A stretch of 40,072 bases of DNA from Paludibacteraceae bacterium (GTDB lineage: Bacteria; Bacteroidota; Bacteroidia; Bacteroidales; Paludibacteraceae). The stretch spans positions 1 to 40,072 of the forward strand of contig JAFUUE010000047.1 in the NCBI GenBank assembly GCA_017483945.1, in the 5' to 3' direction. Below, piece after piece: positions 32,101-40,072 of this stretch. Within the stretch, counting starts at the first letter, position 1. Each line of letters starts with the position of its first letter. The translations under genes were made by a program, and so were the position numbers. The notes beneath the pieces were generated by a model that searched no databases, was not told the origin of the DNA, and was given only the letters and a program-made list of their open reading frames with translations.

Positions 32101-32134
32101 GCAAGAGGCATAGCCATAGCATGTATCTTCTCAT
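29111..32134 (-). CDS. PL8 chondroitin/hyaluronan lyase, copy 2, with C-terminal sorting-like tail
   Basis: 1007 residues, signal peptide (1-18), N-terminal jelly-roll (TLSLSTEHYKQGQQSLQWN), toroid and beta-sandwich domains in the same order as the neighbour. By-eye equivalents of the ABC lyase I catalytic set are His422 and Tyr429 (DGTGFHHHNHYNNY), Arg486 (LSGRNPF) and Glu573 (WGAEIYPN). The two copies are only distantly similar, so the duplication is old or they were acquired separately. Unlike copy 1, this one ends in a tail (DKILVAGHIHI...HEYTLLGTCVK) like that of the secreted amylase, suggesting export to the surface. Inference: this enzyme cuts polymer outside the cell and copy 1 works in the periplasm. 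Overlaps both neighbours by ATGA. Confidence 0.92.
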   Translation of the reverse strand: MRRYMLWLCLLPIMAQAAYTYTFEETTVPAGITADAGTLSLSTEHYKQGQQSLQWNVSGSAHLAMAGFSSINITTSNALVMQLYCPRITMDTLVIEMLAGNSVKRTATLLCNFRGWREINRSYSEYASTAGFTMTSMRLHLHPASSGPRQLYIDAVQLNAANDDTRVPGSIWLLDAAYFKVNTEPLNLYSNQPDIAITTPSAAELHALNIIRGRVSTSPTYNPVQASTAKTWIDNNMTITRNSDGTVCGTVINTSPSGLKETTLKPILDRLVALAGGKANGDATYTEYFDLYLDHLLDQGLAEGCPLFYPSNAYTTPRNILDRLICILPACNDEQAFEVIKLGKWLCQYYTLYYPDGIWQKSIVSDVVYIFLPYIKVFAAAHPSAPEAVRELKALQRFLDRNTAYTEGGYDMLKPDGTGFHHHNHYNNYMYAYKSLTDAIYDVRSTPFQISKEGYARFGKAVIAIYNMATPSTTDARHYSLTLSGRNPFSSGQTVQYAKSYWTKLIESGVNYPDEQQALKGAYNYFYQSQTYEGAVNSQEGFHAFNWSPIGVYRHGNWVATMHAPTTLFWGAEIYPNVNRFGIYQSYGALEITYRGTGLASSGYPTNQTGGGWDWNTMPGTTIVQFNNWQEMMPGKNTSLRFDQYTETKNFSGAAGIGSYGVWAADFDAAYKWGTAQCFTPTNLIFHKSVFVCDTILVALGSGIDSYGDYSADRLTVTNLFQTIVGQFANTYVDGVALSLGTHETLEQNQPHWLLSSTGTGYWLPAGNDPIVVAYENQTTPKHTGEDVTNPTTSLQAGKAYINHGSQPENKRYEFVVVPAQNSSTMASWVVSAEQHKPYQVLQCTNAIHAIQYGNVTSYVFFRGVDNINLGIVRSTSHQHLMIDSLNIETGVHTIVLCNPNLNPTDKQSAQTWNPSPTHTTLVLNGTFQQLNPVPAVSITTADETTTLEVNFENGMPIYLRLTGDGDKPHGITNTNSSGNADKILVAGHIHIRTNNHEYTLLGTCVK

Positions 32135-33081
32135 TTCACCAGAAATTTATAGGTTTGTATAGCGGACGAGCGGTACGTATAGTTCTCATTGAACGCACGG
32201 AAGGTAACAATCCATTCACCGGGTTCATCCAGTTTCAACGAGTACCATTCTGCGTGGGTATGAATATTCTTGAGCGTCAGTGCAGCGGAGTAGTCCAGTT
32301 TGCCTCGCGGTATGGAAAGGGGTCGAGAGATGAGCCAATCTTCATTCATAGGACGTTTCGCAGCGGACTGACGTATCTTAATGGCCGTTTTGTCAGCAGG
32401 ATCTGAGAAAGAGATGTCCCATCTGCCTCCTTGGTCGCTACTCTCATAGGCAGTTGAGTCAGTCAGGAGTACATCGAATGGTGTGAATGCCATAGTTGGA
32501 GCTGACTGTTCATCAATGACTTCGCCTGTCTTGCGTGCCCATGATTGGAGCAACATGTTACGGAGCACAAACATCGGTTGGAAGCCGCTATTATCTTCCG
32601 TCTTATAGCAGAAGGCGAGTACCACCGATGTTCCTGTATATTCGCTCATGCGGATTGACGTGGTATCGGATGTGCCTTTGGTTGCAGGTATTTGGCAACT
32701 ATCGGTGATGTCTCTCCAGACATAGGAGTGCACCAAGGTTTTATCCACTTCGTTGTTATGGCTCAGTCCGGGAAAATTCGTACCAAGCAACACACGTAAT
32801 GCGCCCGGGTTATCCGCCCAAGAGAGCGAGGTGACAAAACCGAGGGATGCATCTGCCTCATTGAAAACGCTATGTTGCTCCGTGATTATGTCTGCATTGG
32901 CGTCGAAAACAAACTGCAAGACGGTACCCAAGGGTGCTACATAGAAACTATCTGCGCCCATTATTAGATTATTCTGCATGGAGACGGAGAACCGGACAGG
33001 TTCTTTCAAGGGGTCTGAACAGGCAGAGCATACGATTGCGAAAATCGCAATCCAACCATATTTGATATTGGATATTTTCAT
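32131..33081 (-). CDS. surface glycan-binding lipoprotein (DUF5017-like) of the glycosaminoglycan locus
   Basis: 316 residues from ATG 33081, whose A is the last base of the SusD stop (TAATG); an in-frame ATG six bases earlier is inside the SusD gene and less likely. Lipobox CSAC. The start of the mature part (FYVAPLGTVLQFVFDANADI) resembles DUF5017/SusE-type Ig-like domains, and near the end WYSLKLDEPGEWIVTFRAFN looks like an Ig-like strand pair. The position straight after susCD is that of surface glycan-binding proteins. Inference: binds chondroitin or hyaluronan at the surface. The family match is weak and made by eye. Confidence 0.7.
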   Translation of the reverse strand: MKISNIKYGWIAIFAIVCSACSDPLKEPVRFSVSMQNNLIMGADSFYVAPLGTVLQFVFDANADIITEQHSVFNEADASLGFVTSLSWADNPGALRVLLGTNFPGLSHNNEVDKTLVHSYVWRDITDSCQIPATKGTSDTTSIRMSEYTGTSVVLAFCYKTEDNSGFQPMFVLRNMLLQSWARKTGEVIDEQSAPTMAFTPFDVLLTDSTAYESSDQGGRWDISFSDPADKTAIKIRQSAAKRPMNEDWLISRPLSIPRGKLDYSAALTLKNIHTHAEWYSLKLDEPGEWIVTFRAFNENYTYRSSAIQTYKFLVK

Positions 33082-34772
33082 TACCATCCGGGGTTTTGAG
33101 TTGTTATGGCACTATTGATAGATGTTTCCGTATCCGGTATAGGGAAATATAGATATGCGGAAGTGACACGATAATAAGCGGCTGCGTATTGATAAGCAGA
33201 CCCCCATCCGGAGGCGTATACGCGTGATTCCATGTCCCGCATGGCTTTGAGGTAATCACCCCATCGGATTAAATCCCACCGACGAGAGCCATATTCGAAG
33301 CATAGTTCCATAGCTCGTTCATCCTTGATGAGTTGTCGGAAGGTTTGTTGATCAGTAGCACCATAGGTGTCAATATGTGCCCGTTTGCGCACTTGGTTCA
33401 AGCAGTCCATTGCCAAGTCTGTCGGTCCGTTGAGTTCATTCTCCGCTTCCGCCAGCATTAGCAATACATCGGCATAGCGCAGTAGCGGACTATTAATCGG
33501 GGTGTAGTTCTTGTTTTTGGGAGACAACGTTTCATACTCCCGACGGTATTTTGCAGAGCAACGTGTATGGTTGGCACGTGAGACATTCTCACTTTCCTCG
33601 GTATAGGTATAACCGGCAGGTGCGGGGACGGGGTTCCCTTCGCCATCCCGCGGCAGTTTGCCATACCAGAACTTGCGTCCTGTCACAGATGTGACACCTC
33701 CTATAGTGCCTACGGTGTAGGTGTATGGTGCTATATTCCAATCTCCTCGTGCCGTGTCGTTCTCTGCTTCGTAGAGGTCATATAGTTTGGTAGAGGCGAA
33801 GATGAAATTATAGGAGAATCCGGGGTTCGCGAGTCCCAGTTCATCCTGATGGAGCGAGACACCTATCTGTGAGTCATTAAGTCCCCACCCGACGGTATTG
33901 CCCAACCGGCCAGCTGCCGCTTCGGTCGTTGTACGGTTGCCTGCTTCGGGCACTTCCCACATACTCTCTTTGATGTCGGTGGAGTTATATTTGTCTTCTG
34001 CCAAGTCGATGAATACGCGTCGATAGTCAGGCACAAGATCGTGGATATTAGATTCTTTGACATACAATGCCCAACGTTTGGCTTCACTAAAGCAGTGCTG
34101 CCGAAAATCATTATCCGGTGTTTGGTTATCACGATAGCACTCTCCTGCGCGGAAGAGCCATATACGCGCTAAGACACCTGCCGCCGCTGTCTTGGAAATA
34201 AATTCCGGTGTTACATTCTGATCAAAATCGTTAAGATGCGGTATGGCTTGCTCTATATCCCGCACTATCAAGTCGTATATCAGGTTCTTAGGGGTTCGGT
34301 CTATATTGAGATCATACACATCCTTGGTGGATGTTAGCCGCAAGGGGACGTCTCCCCATCCTTGCACCAATATAAAATAATAGTACGCGCGCAGGAAGAG
34401 CGCTTCAGCGTAATATCGGGATGCGGGGTCGCTATTCTCAAGAAGTACGTTAGCACGATTGACTCCTTGATAGAGCAGTTGCCATAATCGGCTGAGGTAT
34501 AAATCGCCGCTATTCGTGTTGGCACAAAGTATACTCGTAACGGGCGTGGAACGCTGATAGAAACTCAGATCATCGCCACCGCAGTCATTGGTCAAATAGT
34601 CACCTCCATAGAAATGCTCATGCATCAGCGGTGCATAGACGCCCAGCAAAAACGCTTCCCGTTCCTTATCGGTATTGAAGTAGTTCTCCGGCACCAAGGT
34701 GTGCGGTTCATTATTCAACGCATTGCATCCGGAGAGTACGGCTATTAGTAGTATCGAAAAGTATTTCCTCAT
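33081..34772 (-). CDS. SusD/RagB-family lipoprotein (glycosaminoglycan locus)
   Basis: 563 residues, lipobox LSGC (Cys16). SusD hallmarks: NYFNTDKEREAFLLGVYAPL at the N-terminus, YYAEALFLRAYYYFILVQGW with following GDVPL, SPLLRYADVLLMLAEAENEL, and DERAMELCFEYGSRRWDLIR, with a PIPDTE...ITTQNPGW ending. Forms the lid of the transporter encoded 11 bp upstream. Stop and next start overlap (TAATG), suggesting translational coupling. Substrate inferred from the PL8 and GH88 genes in the same run. Composition is clearly less G+C-rich than the starch susD. Confidence 0.95.
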   Translation of the reverse strand: MRKYFSILLIAVLSGCNALNNEPHTLVPENYFNTDKEREAFLLGVYAPLMHEHFYGGDYLTNDCGGDDLSFYQRSTPVTSILCANTNSGDLYLSRLWQLLYQGVNRANVLLENSDPASRYYAEALFLRAYYYFILVQGWGDVPLRLTSTKDVYDLNIDRTPKNLIYDLIVRDIEQAIPHLNDFDQNVTPEFISKTAAAGVLARIWLFRAGECYRDNQTPDNDFRQHCFSEAKRWALYVKESNIHDLVPDYRRVFIDLAEDKYNSTDIKESMWEVPEAGNRTTTEAAAGRLGNTVGWGLNDSQIGVSLHQDELGLANPGFSYNFIFASTKLYDLYEAENDTARGDWNIAPYTYTVGTIGGVTSVTGRKFWYGKLPRDGEGNPVPAPAGYTYTEESENVSRANHTRCSAKYRREYETLSPKNKNYTPINSPLLRYADVLLMLAEAENELNGPTDLAMDCLNQVRKRAHIDTYGATDQQTFRQLIKDERAMELCFEYGSRRWDLIRWGDYLKAMRDMESRVYASGWGSAYQYAAAYYRVTSAYLYFPIPDTETSINSAITTQNPGW

Positions 34773-34783
34773 GACAACGGCGA

Positions 34784-37700
34784 TTAAAAGGTGATGCTAA
34801 AGTTGAAGTTAAAGGACATTGCGCGCGGATAGGAGCTGAAGTCCAGTCCGGGCGTGAGGGCGGAGTTACGGACACTGACTTCGGGGTCATAGCCCGTATA
34901 GCGGGTGAAGGTGTAGAGGTTCTGCGCACTTAATCCGAAGTGTACCCGTTCTATCTTCGCCTTACGCGTTATATCCTGCGGCAAGGTATAGCCGATACTT
35001 ATACTTTTGAGACGCAGATAACTGCCGTCCTCGATGATGCGGGACGAGAAGACTTGGTTACTCGCTGAATTGCTTACGACAGGTGTATTGCTCTCACTAT
35101 TGGTAGGTGACCAGCGGTCCGCATAGGCAGCAAACATATTCAGGTCTTGTTTCTTGGTTCCGTTATCAAAGAAGAGACGGTTAGCATTGATGATATCATT
35201 TCCGTAGCTCCATTGGAAAAACACGGAGAAGTCCACCCCATAGAAGATCCATGTGTTATTGAAACCACCGGTATGAATAGGAGCACCACGTCCGATAATC
35301 GTCATATCGTTGCTGTCAATGACACCATCTTCGTTTATATCCCGATACCGCGGCATACCCGGTTGTGTAGCACCTTCGGCACTATAGGGGGCGATGCCGG
35401 GCAGCAACGTACCGTTGGCATCAAAATCCTCGTTTTTATATGTTCCTTCATAGATATATCCGTACATCATGCCGATTGGGCAGCCCACTTTGGTGATATA
35501 GTTGGGCGAGGTGTAGTTCTGGTCAAACCGCGCATTGGTGAGCATTGCTGTCTGGTTCTCAGCAAGGGAGAGGACAGTATTCTCATTGAACGCAATATTG
35601 AAGTTAGTCTCCCAACGGAAGTTTTTCCTATCCATATTGACCGTGCTGATACTCATTTCCCAACCACGATTACGCACCGCACCTACATTCTTTGTAGCAG
35701 AAACATATCCGGAACTAGGCATGAGGTCGGCTGCAAGCAACAGGTCAGTTGTTACTTTGTTATACCAATCGACGGTGAAGTTGAGTCGATCGGAGAAGAG
35801 ACCTAAGTCAAGTCCGACATCTGTTTGGGTGGTGGTCTCCCATTTGAGGTTTTTGTTAGGAAGGCTGACCATGGTCACGCCTACATTACTAACTTGGTTG
35901 TTGTAAGGATAGACGGTGCTATAGGTCGAGCCATTGTTAGCTTTCAGTTGCTCGATTTGCGCATAGGCGGCATACTCTCCGACGCGGTTATTACCTGTCT
36001 GTCCCCAACTGACACGAAGTTTGGCATTACTCAACCATGGTTTGCCCGGTTTTGCCCATTCTTCTTCCGTAATCGTCCATGCGGCACTGGCAGAGGGGAA
36101 GTAACCGAACCGATGTCCTTTTGCCATCTTGCTTGACCCATCGGCACGGAAGGTAGCGGTGAGATAGTAACGGGACTTGTAATCATAGTTGAAACGGGCA
36201 TAGGCGGAGATCATAGTCCATTCGGTCATGCCGGATGTTTGTGCGGTGGGTGTTCCGTTCGCCATACCTGCCATGCCCAGACTCTCGTAGGGGATATAAC
36301 CGGAGGACATGGAGTAGTACTTGTATAGGCTTCCTTGGTACGAGAAACCGGCCATAGCATTCAAGTGATGGTGTTTATTGACCGTAGTCTGATAGGTCAG
36401 ATAATCCTCATTGAGCCATGAAGAAGTGAAGTAGCGACCATATTTGGCATTCACCTTATATGTAGATGTCGCCATACCGTAGCGTGTGTCGGAGTTGTTA
36501 AACATCTCCTGATCGCGTCCGTTGAAAGTATATCCCCCCGTGACATGCAGTTTAAGTCCTTTGATGAATTCATAGACCACCGCCGCATTGAATCGCGCGT
36601 TGCGCGTGGTGGTTTGCGAGTGCTCGTTTTGGAGCGACTTGATGGGGTTGAAGCGATAGTCACTACTGGCATTTACACTCTCATCGAGATTGTTATCAAT
36701 GAGTGTTTCGGGAGCTATGCCCGGCTGTGTGAAAGGACGATAACCCCAAACCGAGTAGAAGAGGTTATTCATTCCCGAGTACTCACTTTGTGAGGGCGAA
36801 GCACCGAACTGACGCGCATGGGAGTAGTTTGCTTTCAAGTTTATAGAAAGCCGATTGCGACGTATATCGAGGCCCACTTTACCTTGAATGCGTTTGTAGT
36901 TACTACGTTGGATGATACCATCCTGATCAAAATAGTTCACAGACGCATTATAGCGTACATCCTGCGTACCACCAGTCAGTGAGATGTCGTGGCTGTGCTG
37001 GATAGCGTTGCGGAAGATCATATCCTGCCAGTCGTATGTCGGGGCATCACGATAATCCTCCAGCGTCACTTGGTACGTATTAGGTTTTTCCGCTAATAGA
37101 GCAGCAAAGTAACTATTCGGGATAGTACCATAGGAATCCAGCAATTGCTGTTTGGTCGGAAAATAGCCATAGGCAGTATTGAGTTCGGTAGTAGGGCGTA
37201 TCTCTGACTGCAGTTTGACGAACTCATAGGTGCTCATCAGGGGCAAAGTACGGGACACGTGCTGGAAACCAACATTGCCGTCGTAAGTAATCTGCAGGCG
37301 TCCGACCTTACCTTTCTTGGTTGTGATGATCACTACTCCATTGGCACCACGGGAACCGTATATAGCCGTAGCCGAAGCATCTTTCAAGATGTCAATGGAT
37401 GCGATGTCATTGGGACTGATGGTAGATGCTACTGCTGCATCTTCCACCGGAAAACCATCCACGATATAAAGCGGAGAGTTATCTTGCGTTACTGAGTTAG
37501 CACCACGGATGACGATATTCATCGTTCCACCCGGCATACCTTCCGATGATGAAACTTGGACACCGGCCACACGACCAGCCAAGGCCTGGTCAAAACCAGA
37601 TGTGGGCACTTTTAGCATCTCTCCCACATCCACAGAGGAGACCGAACCGGACACATCACGTTTCTTCATGTCCTGATAGCCCACCACCACGACCTCGTCC

Positions 37701-37996
37701 ATCATGTGCTTGTCTTCGAGCAGTTGGATGGTTAAGGGCTTGCGATTAGAGGGCACGGCCATCTCTGTGGTTTTGTAACCGATATAACTGAACACAAGGA
37801 TGCTCTGCTTGTCCGGTGCGTCCAAGGAGAAGTTACCATCGAAGTCTGTGATGGTACCCGTCTGCGCTCCCTTGAGAACCACATTCACACCTATCAACGG
37901 TTCGTTATTCTCATCAATCACCTTACCGGTGACTGCCGTTTGCGCCACACAGAAAGCGGCAGACAACATCAATATGATACATGCCGGTGTTCTCAT
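34784..37996 (-). CDS. SusC-family TonB-dependent transporter (glycosaminoglycan locus)
   Basis: 1070 residues. Signal peptide ending AAFCVAQ, carboxypeptidase-D-like domain (about 20-95; GKVIDENNEPLIGVNVVLKG), TonB-box-like DEVVVVGYQ (about 100-108), plug with VIRGANSVTQDNSPLYIVDG and IDILKDASATAIYGSRGANG, and a barrel ending FNFNFSITF. With the SusD partner it should import lyase products or oligosaccharides of chondroitin or hyaluronan. It lies 22 bp downstream of the first gene in the run. About 100 residues longer than the starch SusC of the same window. Confidence 0.95.
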   Translation of the reverse strand: MRTPACIILMLSAAFCVAQTAVTGKVIDENNEPLIGVNVVLKGAQTGTITDFDGNFSLDAPDKQSILVFSYIGYKTTEMAVPSNRKPLTIQLLEDKHMMDEVVVVGYQDMKKRDVSGSVSSVDVGEMLKVPTSGFDQALAGRVAGVQVSSSEGMPGGTMNIVIRGANSVTQDNSPLYIVDGFPVEDAAVASTISPNDIASIDILKDASATAIYGSRGANGVVIITTKKGKVGRLQITYDGNVGFQHVSRTLPLMSTYEFVKLQSEIRPTTELNTAYGYFPTKQQLLDSYGTIPNSYFAALLAEKPNTYQVTLEDYRDAPTYDWQDMIFRNAIQHSHDISLTGGTQDVRYNASVNYFDQDGIIQRSNYKRIQGKVGLDIRRNRLSINLKANYSHARQFGASPSQSEYSGMNNLFYSVWGYRPFTQPGIAPETLIDNNLDESVNASSDYRFNPIKSLQNEHSQTTTRNARFNAAVVYEFIKGLKLHVTGGYTFNGRDQEMFNNSDTRYGMATSTYKVNAKYGRYFTSSWLNEDYLTYQTTVNKHHHLNAMAGFSYQGSLYKYYSMSSGYIPYESLGMAGMANGTPTAQTSGMTEWTMISAYARFNYDYKSRYYLTATFRADGSSKMAKGHRFGYFPSASAAWTITEEEWAKPGKPWLSNAKLRVSWGQTGNNRVGEYAAYAQIEQLKANNGSTYSTVYPYNNQVSNVGVTMVSLPNKNLKWETTTQTDVGLDLGLFSDRLNFTVDWYNKVTTDLLLAADLMPSSGYVSATKNVGAVRNRGWEMSISTVNMDRKNFRWETNFNIAFNENTVLSLAENQTAMLTNARFDQNYTSPNYITKVGCPIGMMYGYIYEGTYKNEDFDANGTLLPGIAPYSAEGATQPGMPRYRDINEDGVIDSNDMTIIGRGAPIHTGGFNNTWIFYGVDFSVFFQWSYGNDIINANRLFFDNGTKKQDLNMFAAYADRWSPTNSESNTPVVSNSASNQVFSSRIIEDGSYLRLKSISIGYTLPQDITRKAKIERVHFGLSAQNLYTFTRYTGYDPEVSVRNSALTPGLDFSSYPRAMSFNFNFSITF

Positions 37997-38018
37997 TTCC
38001 GGAATAGAAGATTAATGG

Positions 38019-39908
38019 TTATTGAATGAGGACTTTCTGCGTCTGCGAGCCATTGGTCAGGATATAGATGCCGGCAGGTAAGTTACCCGGTTGCATTTCC
38101 AGACCATAGAGTGTATAGATACGGTACACTCCCTCCCGGACTACGTCTTCTATCGCCTCTTCTTTTTCGAAACTGATGTGTAGCACCATCGTCTGTGTGA
38201 GCGTGAGTGTGAGCAGACCATCTTCCGTGACGCGATTGGTCAGGTCTTCTTCCGTTTCGTCCGCGTAAGCAGCCTTGACAGTGAACGGTTGTTCGCTATT
38301 GGCGAAGATATAAATCATTACCTTCTGACCTTTGACACCGCTGAGCACCGTTCCCGACACCAGCATGTTTGCTTCCTCGTCCATCACAGTTCCTTTGCTG
38401 TTATCATACTCTAATTCTACGCTATGATAGGGCAGTTCTACTGCCCCCATATCATACGCCGGACCTTGCGGACGTGGTAGCTGGAGATAGTCGAATGCTG
38501 CCGGATACTCATAGGTATATATCGTATCTTTATGACGATTCCCCTCCTCATCGCGCCATGTTTTGATTTCCGTAGTCACCAATTCGACGCTCTGACCGGC
38601 ATTCAGACAGGGCGAACCGGTTGTCAGGTTGTACTCCAGACCGTTCAACATCGCGCGATACGACTCTTTCTCCGCAGCAGCCATCTCGATTGGCAGTGCA
38701 CCATAGAAAGTCGGGACGGAGTCGAACATCGGGCCACTACCTACCCCTTGCTCATACTCTTCTATCTTCCAGTTCGAACTATTCGATGAGAATTGAATAT
38801 TGTCATTGACTATCCACCCTTTGTCCGAAGGCAGGGGCAGATAGGTGGCGTTATTGAATACTTTCAAGTCGGCAGCCACACCGGATATACCAGTTGCAAT
38901 TGTACCCTCCATGTCAATCCAATCACACCATACGATATTGTTCACAATCTGCGTGTTTGTGTTCGCAGCTGCTATATGGATGTTTCCAATATTCTTAACC
39001 ACTGTATTGTTGGCGAGCATCAACCCCTTGAAGTACACTGCGTTAGCTCCCGTATTATTGTATATCAGATTGTTGGTTATAACGGCCTGATAGGACGAGT
39101 TGTCATAGATGGCAGCCCCTGGTTTGAGACCGTCAGCTCCAATAGACGTATTATCGTAGATACGGCAATTACGCACCGTGACACGACTACCTCCTTGCAC
39201 ACCCATCGCGGCTCCACGGATATTCGAGCGGTTCCCCATGAATTCGCAGTTCTCCACAATAGCAGGATAACCGGCATCACTGGTATTAACGAACAGGCCA
39301 CCGCCACCATTAACATGGTCTTCCTGACGATTGTTTTGGAATAAACAGCCGTCAATATGCGCACCGCGATACACCTGCACACCAGCACCGCCGGCCACAT
39401 TAGTGTACGCATCACGGATTATACAATTGTGCAAATATGCACCGGTTGTCAGACGAATAGGGCTATCGTCCGTTCCTTGACCATTGGCAAACTCTATACC
39501 CTCAATTTCGACGATGGTATCTGCTATTTGAACTGTTTTCAGTTGTTTGCTTAGATGCTGTCCGTCCAATATGGTGCGATACTGATAATCCCAAGGCAGA
39601 GAAGAGGCTTTTTGACGCTCTTCTTTACTTGCTTCAGTACCGGCAAAGCCACCATAGATAGCCACACTGTCCTGCAGCACAATCATCTCTGACAAGGGAT
39701 AAGTTCCGGTTTTAATCCATACTTCGGTATAATCCGAGGAAACGCGGCGGGCATAGGCGCTATCAACTGCCTGCTGAATATTCCCCATCGGGTCAGACCA
39801 AGATGTACCCTCACCACTACCATCCGGAGCCACATAAATCACAGGATTAGTGGCCATGCAAAGCATAGTCACCATTACAGATACTAACAATAGAGAAATC
39901 CTTTTCAT
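38019..39908 (-). CDS. T9SS-sorted parallel beta-helix surface protein, first gene of the glycosaminoglycan run
   Basis: 629 residues. Signal peptide (1-19), then a pattern typical of choice-of-anchor Q/parallel beta-helix proteins (IYVAPDGSGEGTSWSDPMGN, IQQAVDSAY, VAIYGGFAGTE), rungs with Asn ladders (IVENCEFMGNRSNIRGAAMG, VRNCRIYDNTS, ITNNLIYNNTG), and SPCLNAGQ and DMGAVELP at the end of the helix. Then come a beta-domain and a T9SS type A tail (GVYRIYTLYGLEMQPGNLPA, GIYIL, KVLIQ). No lyase motif is recognised. Inference: a surface-anchored glycan-binding or structural protein. Only 27 bp separate its start from the inferred IS terminus, so its native promoter may be missing. Confidence 0.85.
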   Translation of the reverse strand: MKRISLLLVSVMVTMLCMATNPVIYVAPDGSGEGTSWSDPMGNIQQAVDSAYARRVSSDYTEVWIKTGTYPLSEMIVLQDSVAIYGGFAGTEASKEERQKASSLPWDYQYRTILDGQHLSKQLKTVQIADTIVEIEGIEFANGQGTDDSPIRLTTGAYLHNCIIRDAYTNVAGGAGVQVYRGAHIDGCLFQNNRQEDHVNGGGGLFVNTSDAGYPAIVENCEFMGNRSNIRGAAMGVQGGSRVTVRNCRIYDNTSIGADGLKPGAAIYDNSSYQAVITNNLIYNNTGANAVYFKGLMLANNTVVKNIGNIHIAAANTNTQIVNNIVWCDWIDMEGTIATGISGVAADLKVFNNATYLPLPSDKGWIVNDNIQFSSNSSNWKIEEYEQGVGSGPMFDSVPTFYGALPIEMAAAEKESYRAMLNGLEYNLTTGSPCLNAGQSVELVTTEIKTWRDEEGNRHKDTIYTYEYPAAFDYLQLPRPQGPAYDMGAVELPYHSVELEYDNSKGTVMDEEANMLVSGTVLSGVKGQKVMIYIFANSEQPFTVKAAYADETEEDLTNRVTEDGLLTLTLTQTMVLHISFEKEEAIEDVVREGVYRIYTLYGLEMQPGNLPAGIYILTNGSQTQKVLIQ

Positions 39909-39935
39909 ACTGTTCTACATTTTATTATTGCATAT

Positions 39936-40072
39936 ACCCGTTGGCGGAATTACCCCAGCGCATATTTAATTCTTCCAATCGGTTTGTTGTTGATAAAGTT
40001 AATATATTGTAGGACAGTGATTGCGCTGATTTTGCTGATAATACGAGCAAAAAGTCCTACTTGTTGTTTGGC
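39936..40072 (-). mobile_element. terminal part of an IS982-like insertion sequence
   Basis: The right edge of the window contains the end of a transposase gene and 14 bp beyond its stop. ACCCGTTGGCGG at 39936 onward could be the terminal inverted repeat, since IS982-family ends commonly begin with ACCC. The other end lies outside the window, so the inverted repeat cannot be confirmed. Confidence 0.55.
39950..40072 (-). CDS. DDE transposase C-terminus (IS982-like), partial
   Basis: The last 40 codons of a frame that enters from beyond the window edge and ends at TAA 39950-39952. The residues include LFARIISKISAITVLQYIN followed by NKPIGRIKYALG, a very typical end for IS982-type transposases of Bacteroidales (a helix ending, then N-x-P-x-G-R-I-K-Y-A-L). 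The catalytic residues lie outside the window. Transcribed in the same direction as the glycosaminoglycan run and ending 41 bp before its first start codon, so read-through into the run is possible. Confidence 0.65.
   Translation of the reverse strand, partial: AKQQVGLFARIISKISAITVLQYINFINNKPIGRIKYALG

Overview
The window looks like a chromosome segment of a Bacteroidales (phylum Bacteroidota) bacterium. It has two SusC/SusD glycan-uptake pairs, a SusR-type starch regulator, lipoproteins with Bacteroidota lipoboxes, TAnnTTTG-type promoters and proteins ending in type IX secretion (T9SS) C-terminal domains. No RNA genes, CRISPR arrays or phage genes were seen.

Layout. (1) 1-4300 is a mixed, partly decaying stretch. 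It holds an internally deleted GNAT acetyltransferase, an intact MBOAT/SGNH O-acyltransferase pair, a row of four small 17-bp hairpins, and on the minus strand a 5'-truncated hexapeptide acyltransferase coupled to a 40-codon stub of an AraC regulator. (2) 4318-17180 is a starch utilisation locus. A SusR homologue is divergent from susC-susD, which are followed by a multi-domain starch-binding lipoprotein, a GH13 lipoprotein, a triple-CBM26 secreted protein and a CBM26-GH13-CBM26 amylase. The last two carry a compact C-terminal motif. The locus is visibly richer in G+C than the rest of the window. (3) 17304-39908 is one minus-strand run of twelve genes with very tight spacing (ATGA or TAATG overlaps at several joints). 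In order of transcription it encodes a T9SS beta-helix protein, SusC, SusD, a surface glycan-binding lipoprotein, two PL8 chondroitin/hyaluronan lyases, a GH88 unsaturated glucuronyl hydrolase, a propeller-TM-AraC regulator, a second T9SS beta-helix protein, a 47-aa peptide, a NagB-like/PIG-L fusion and a ROK sugar kinase. This reads as a complete glycosaminoglycan pathway: capture, lysis to unsaturated disaccharides, removal of the unsaturated uronate, then hexosamine handling. No sulfatase is present. (4) 39936-40072 is the end of an IS982-like insertion sequence whose inferred terminus lies 27 bp upstream of the first gene of that run.

The most unusual structure is not a gene. Many gene junctions carry short tandem arrays with a period of 7, 10 or 11 bp. 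The 10- and 11-bp arrays share a GGTTC-like core and mostly lie in the same orientation relative to transcription, just after a stop codon. Some run into the start codon or terminal codons of the next gene. They occur in both large loci and are not explained by any feature type I know.
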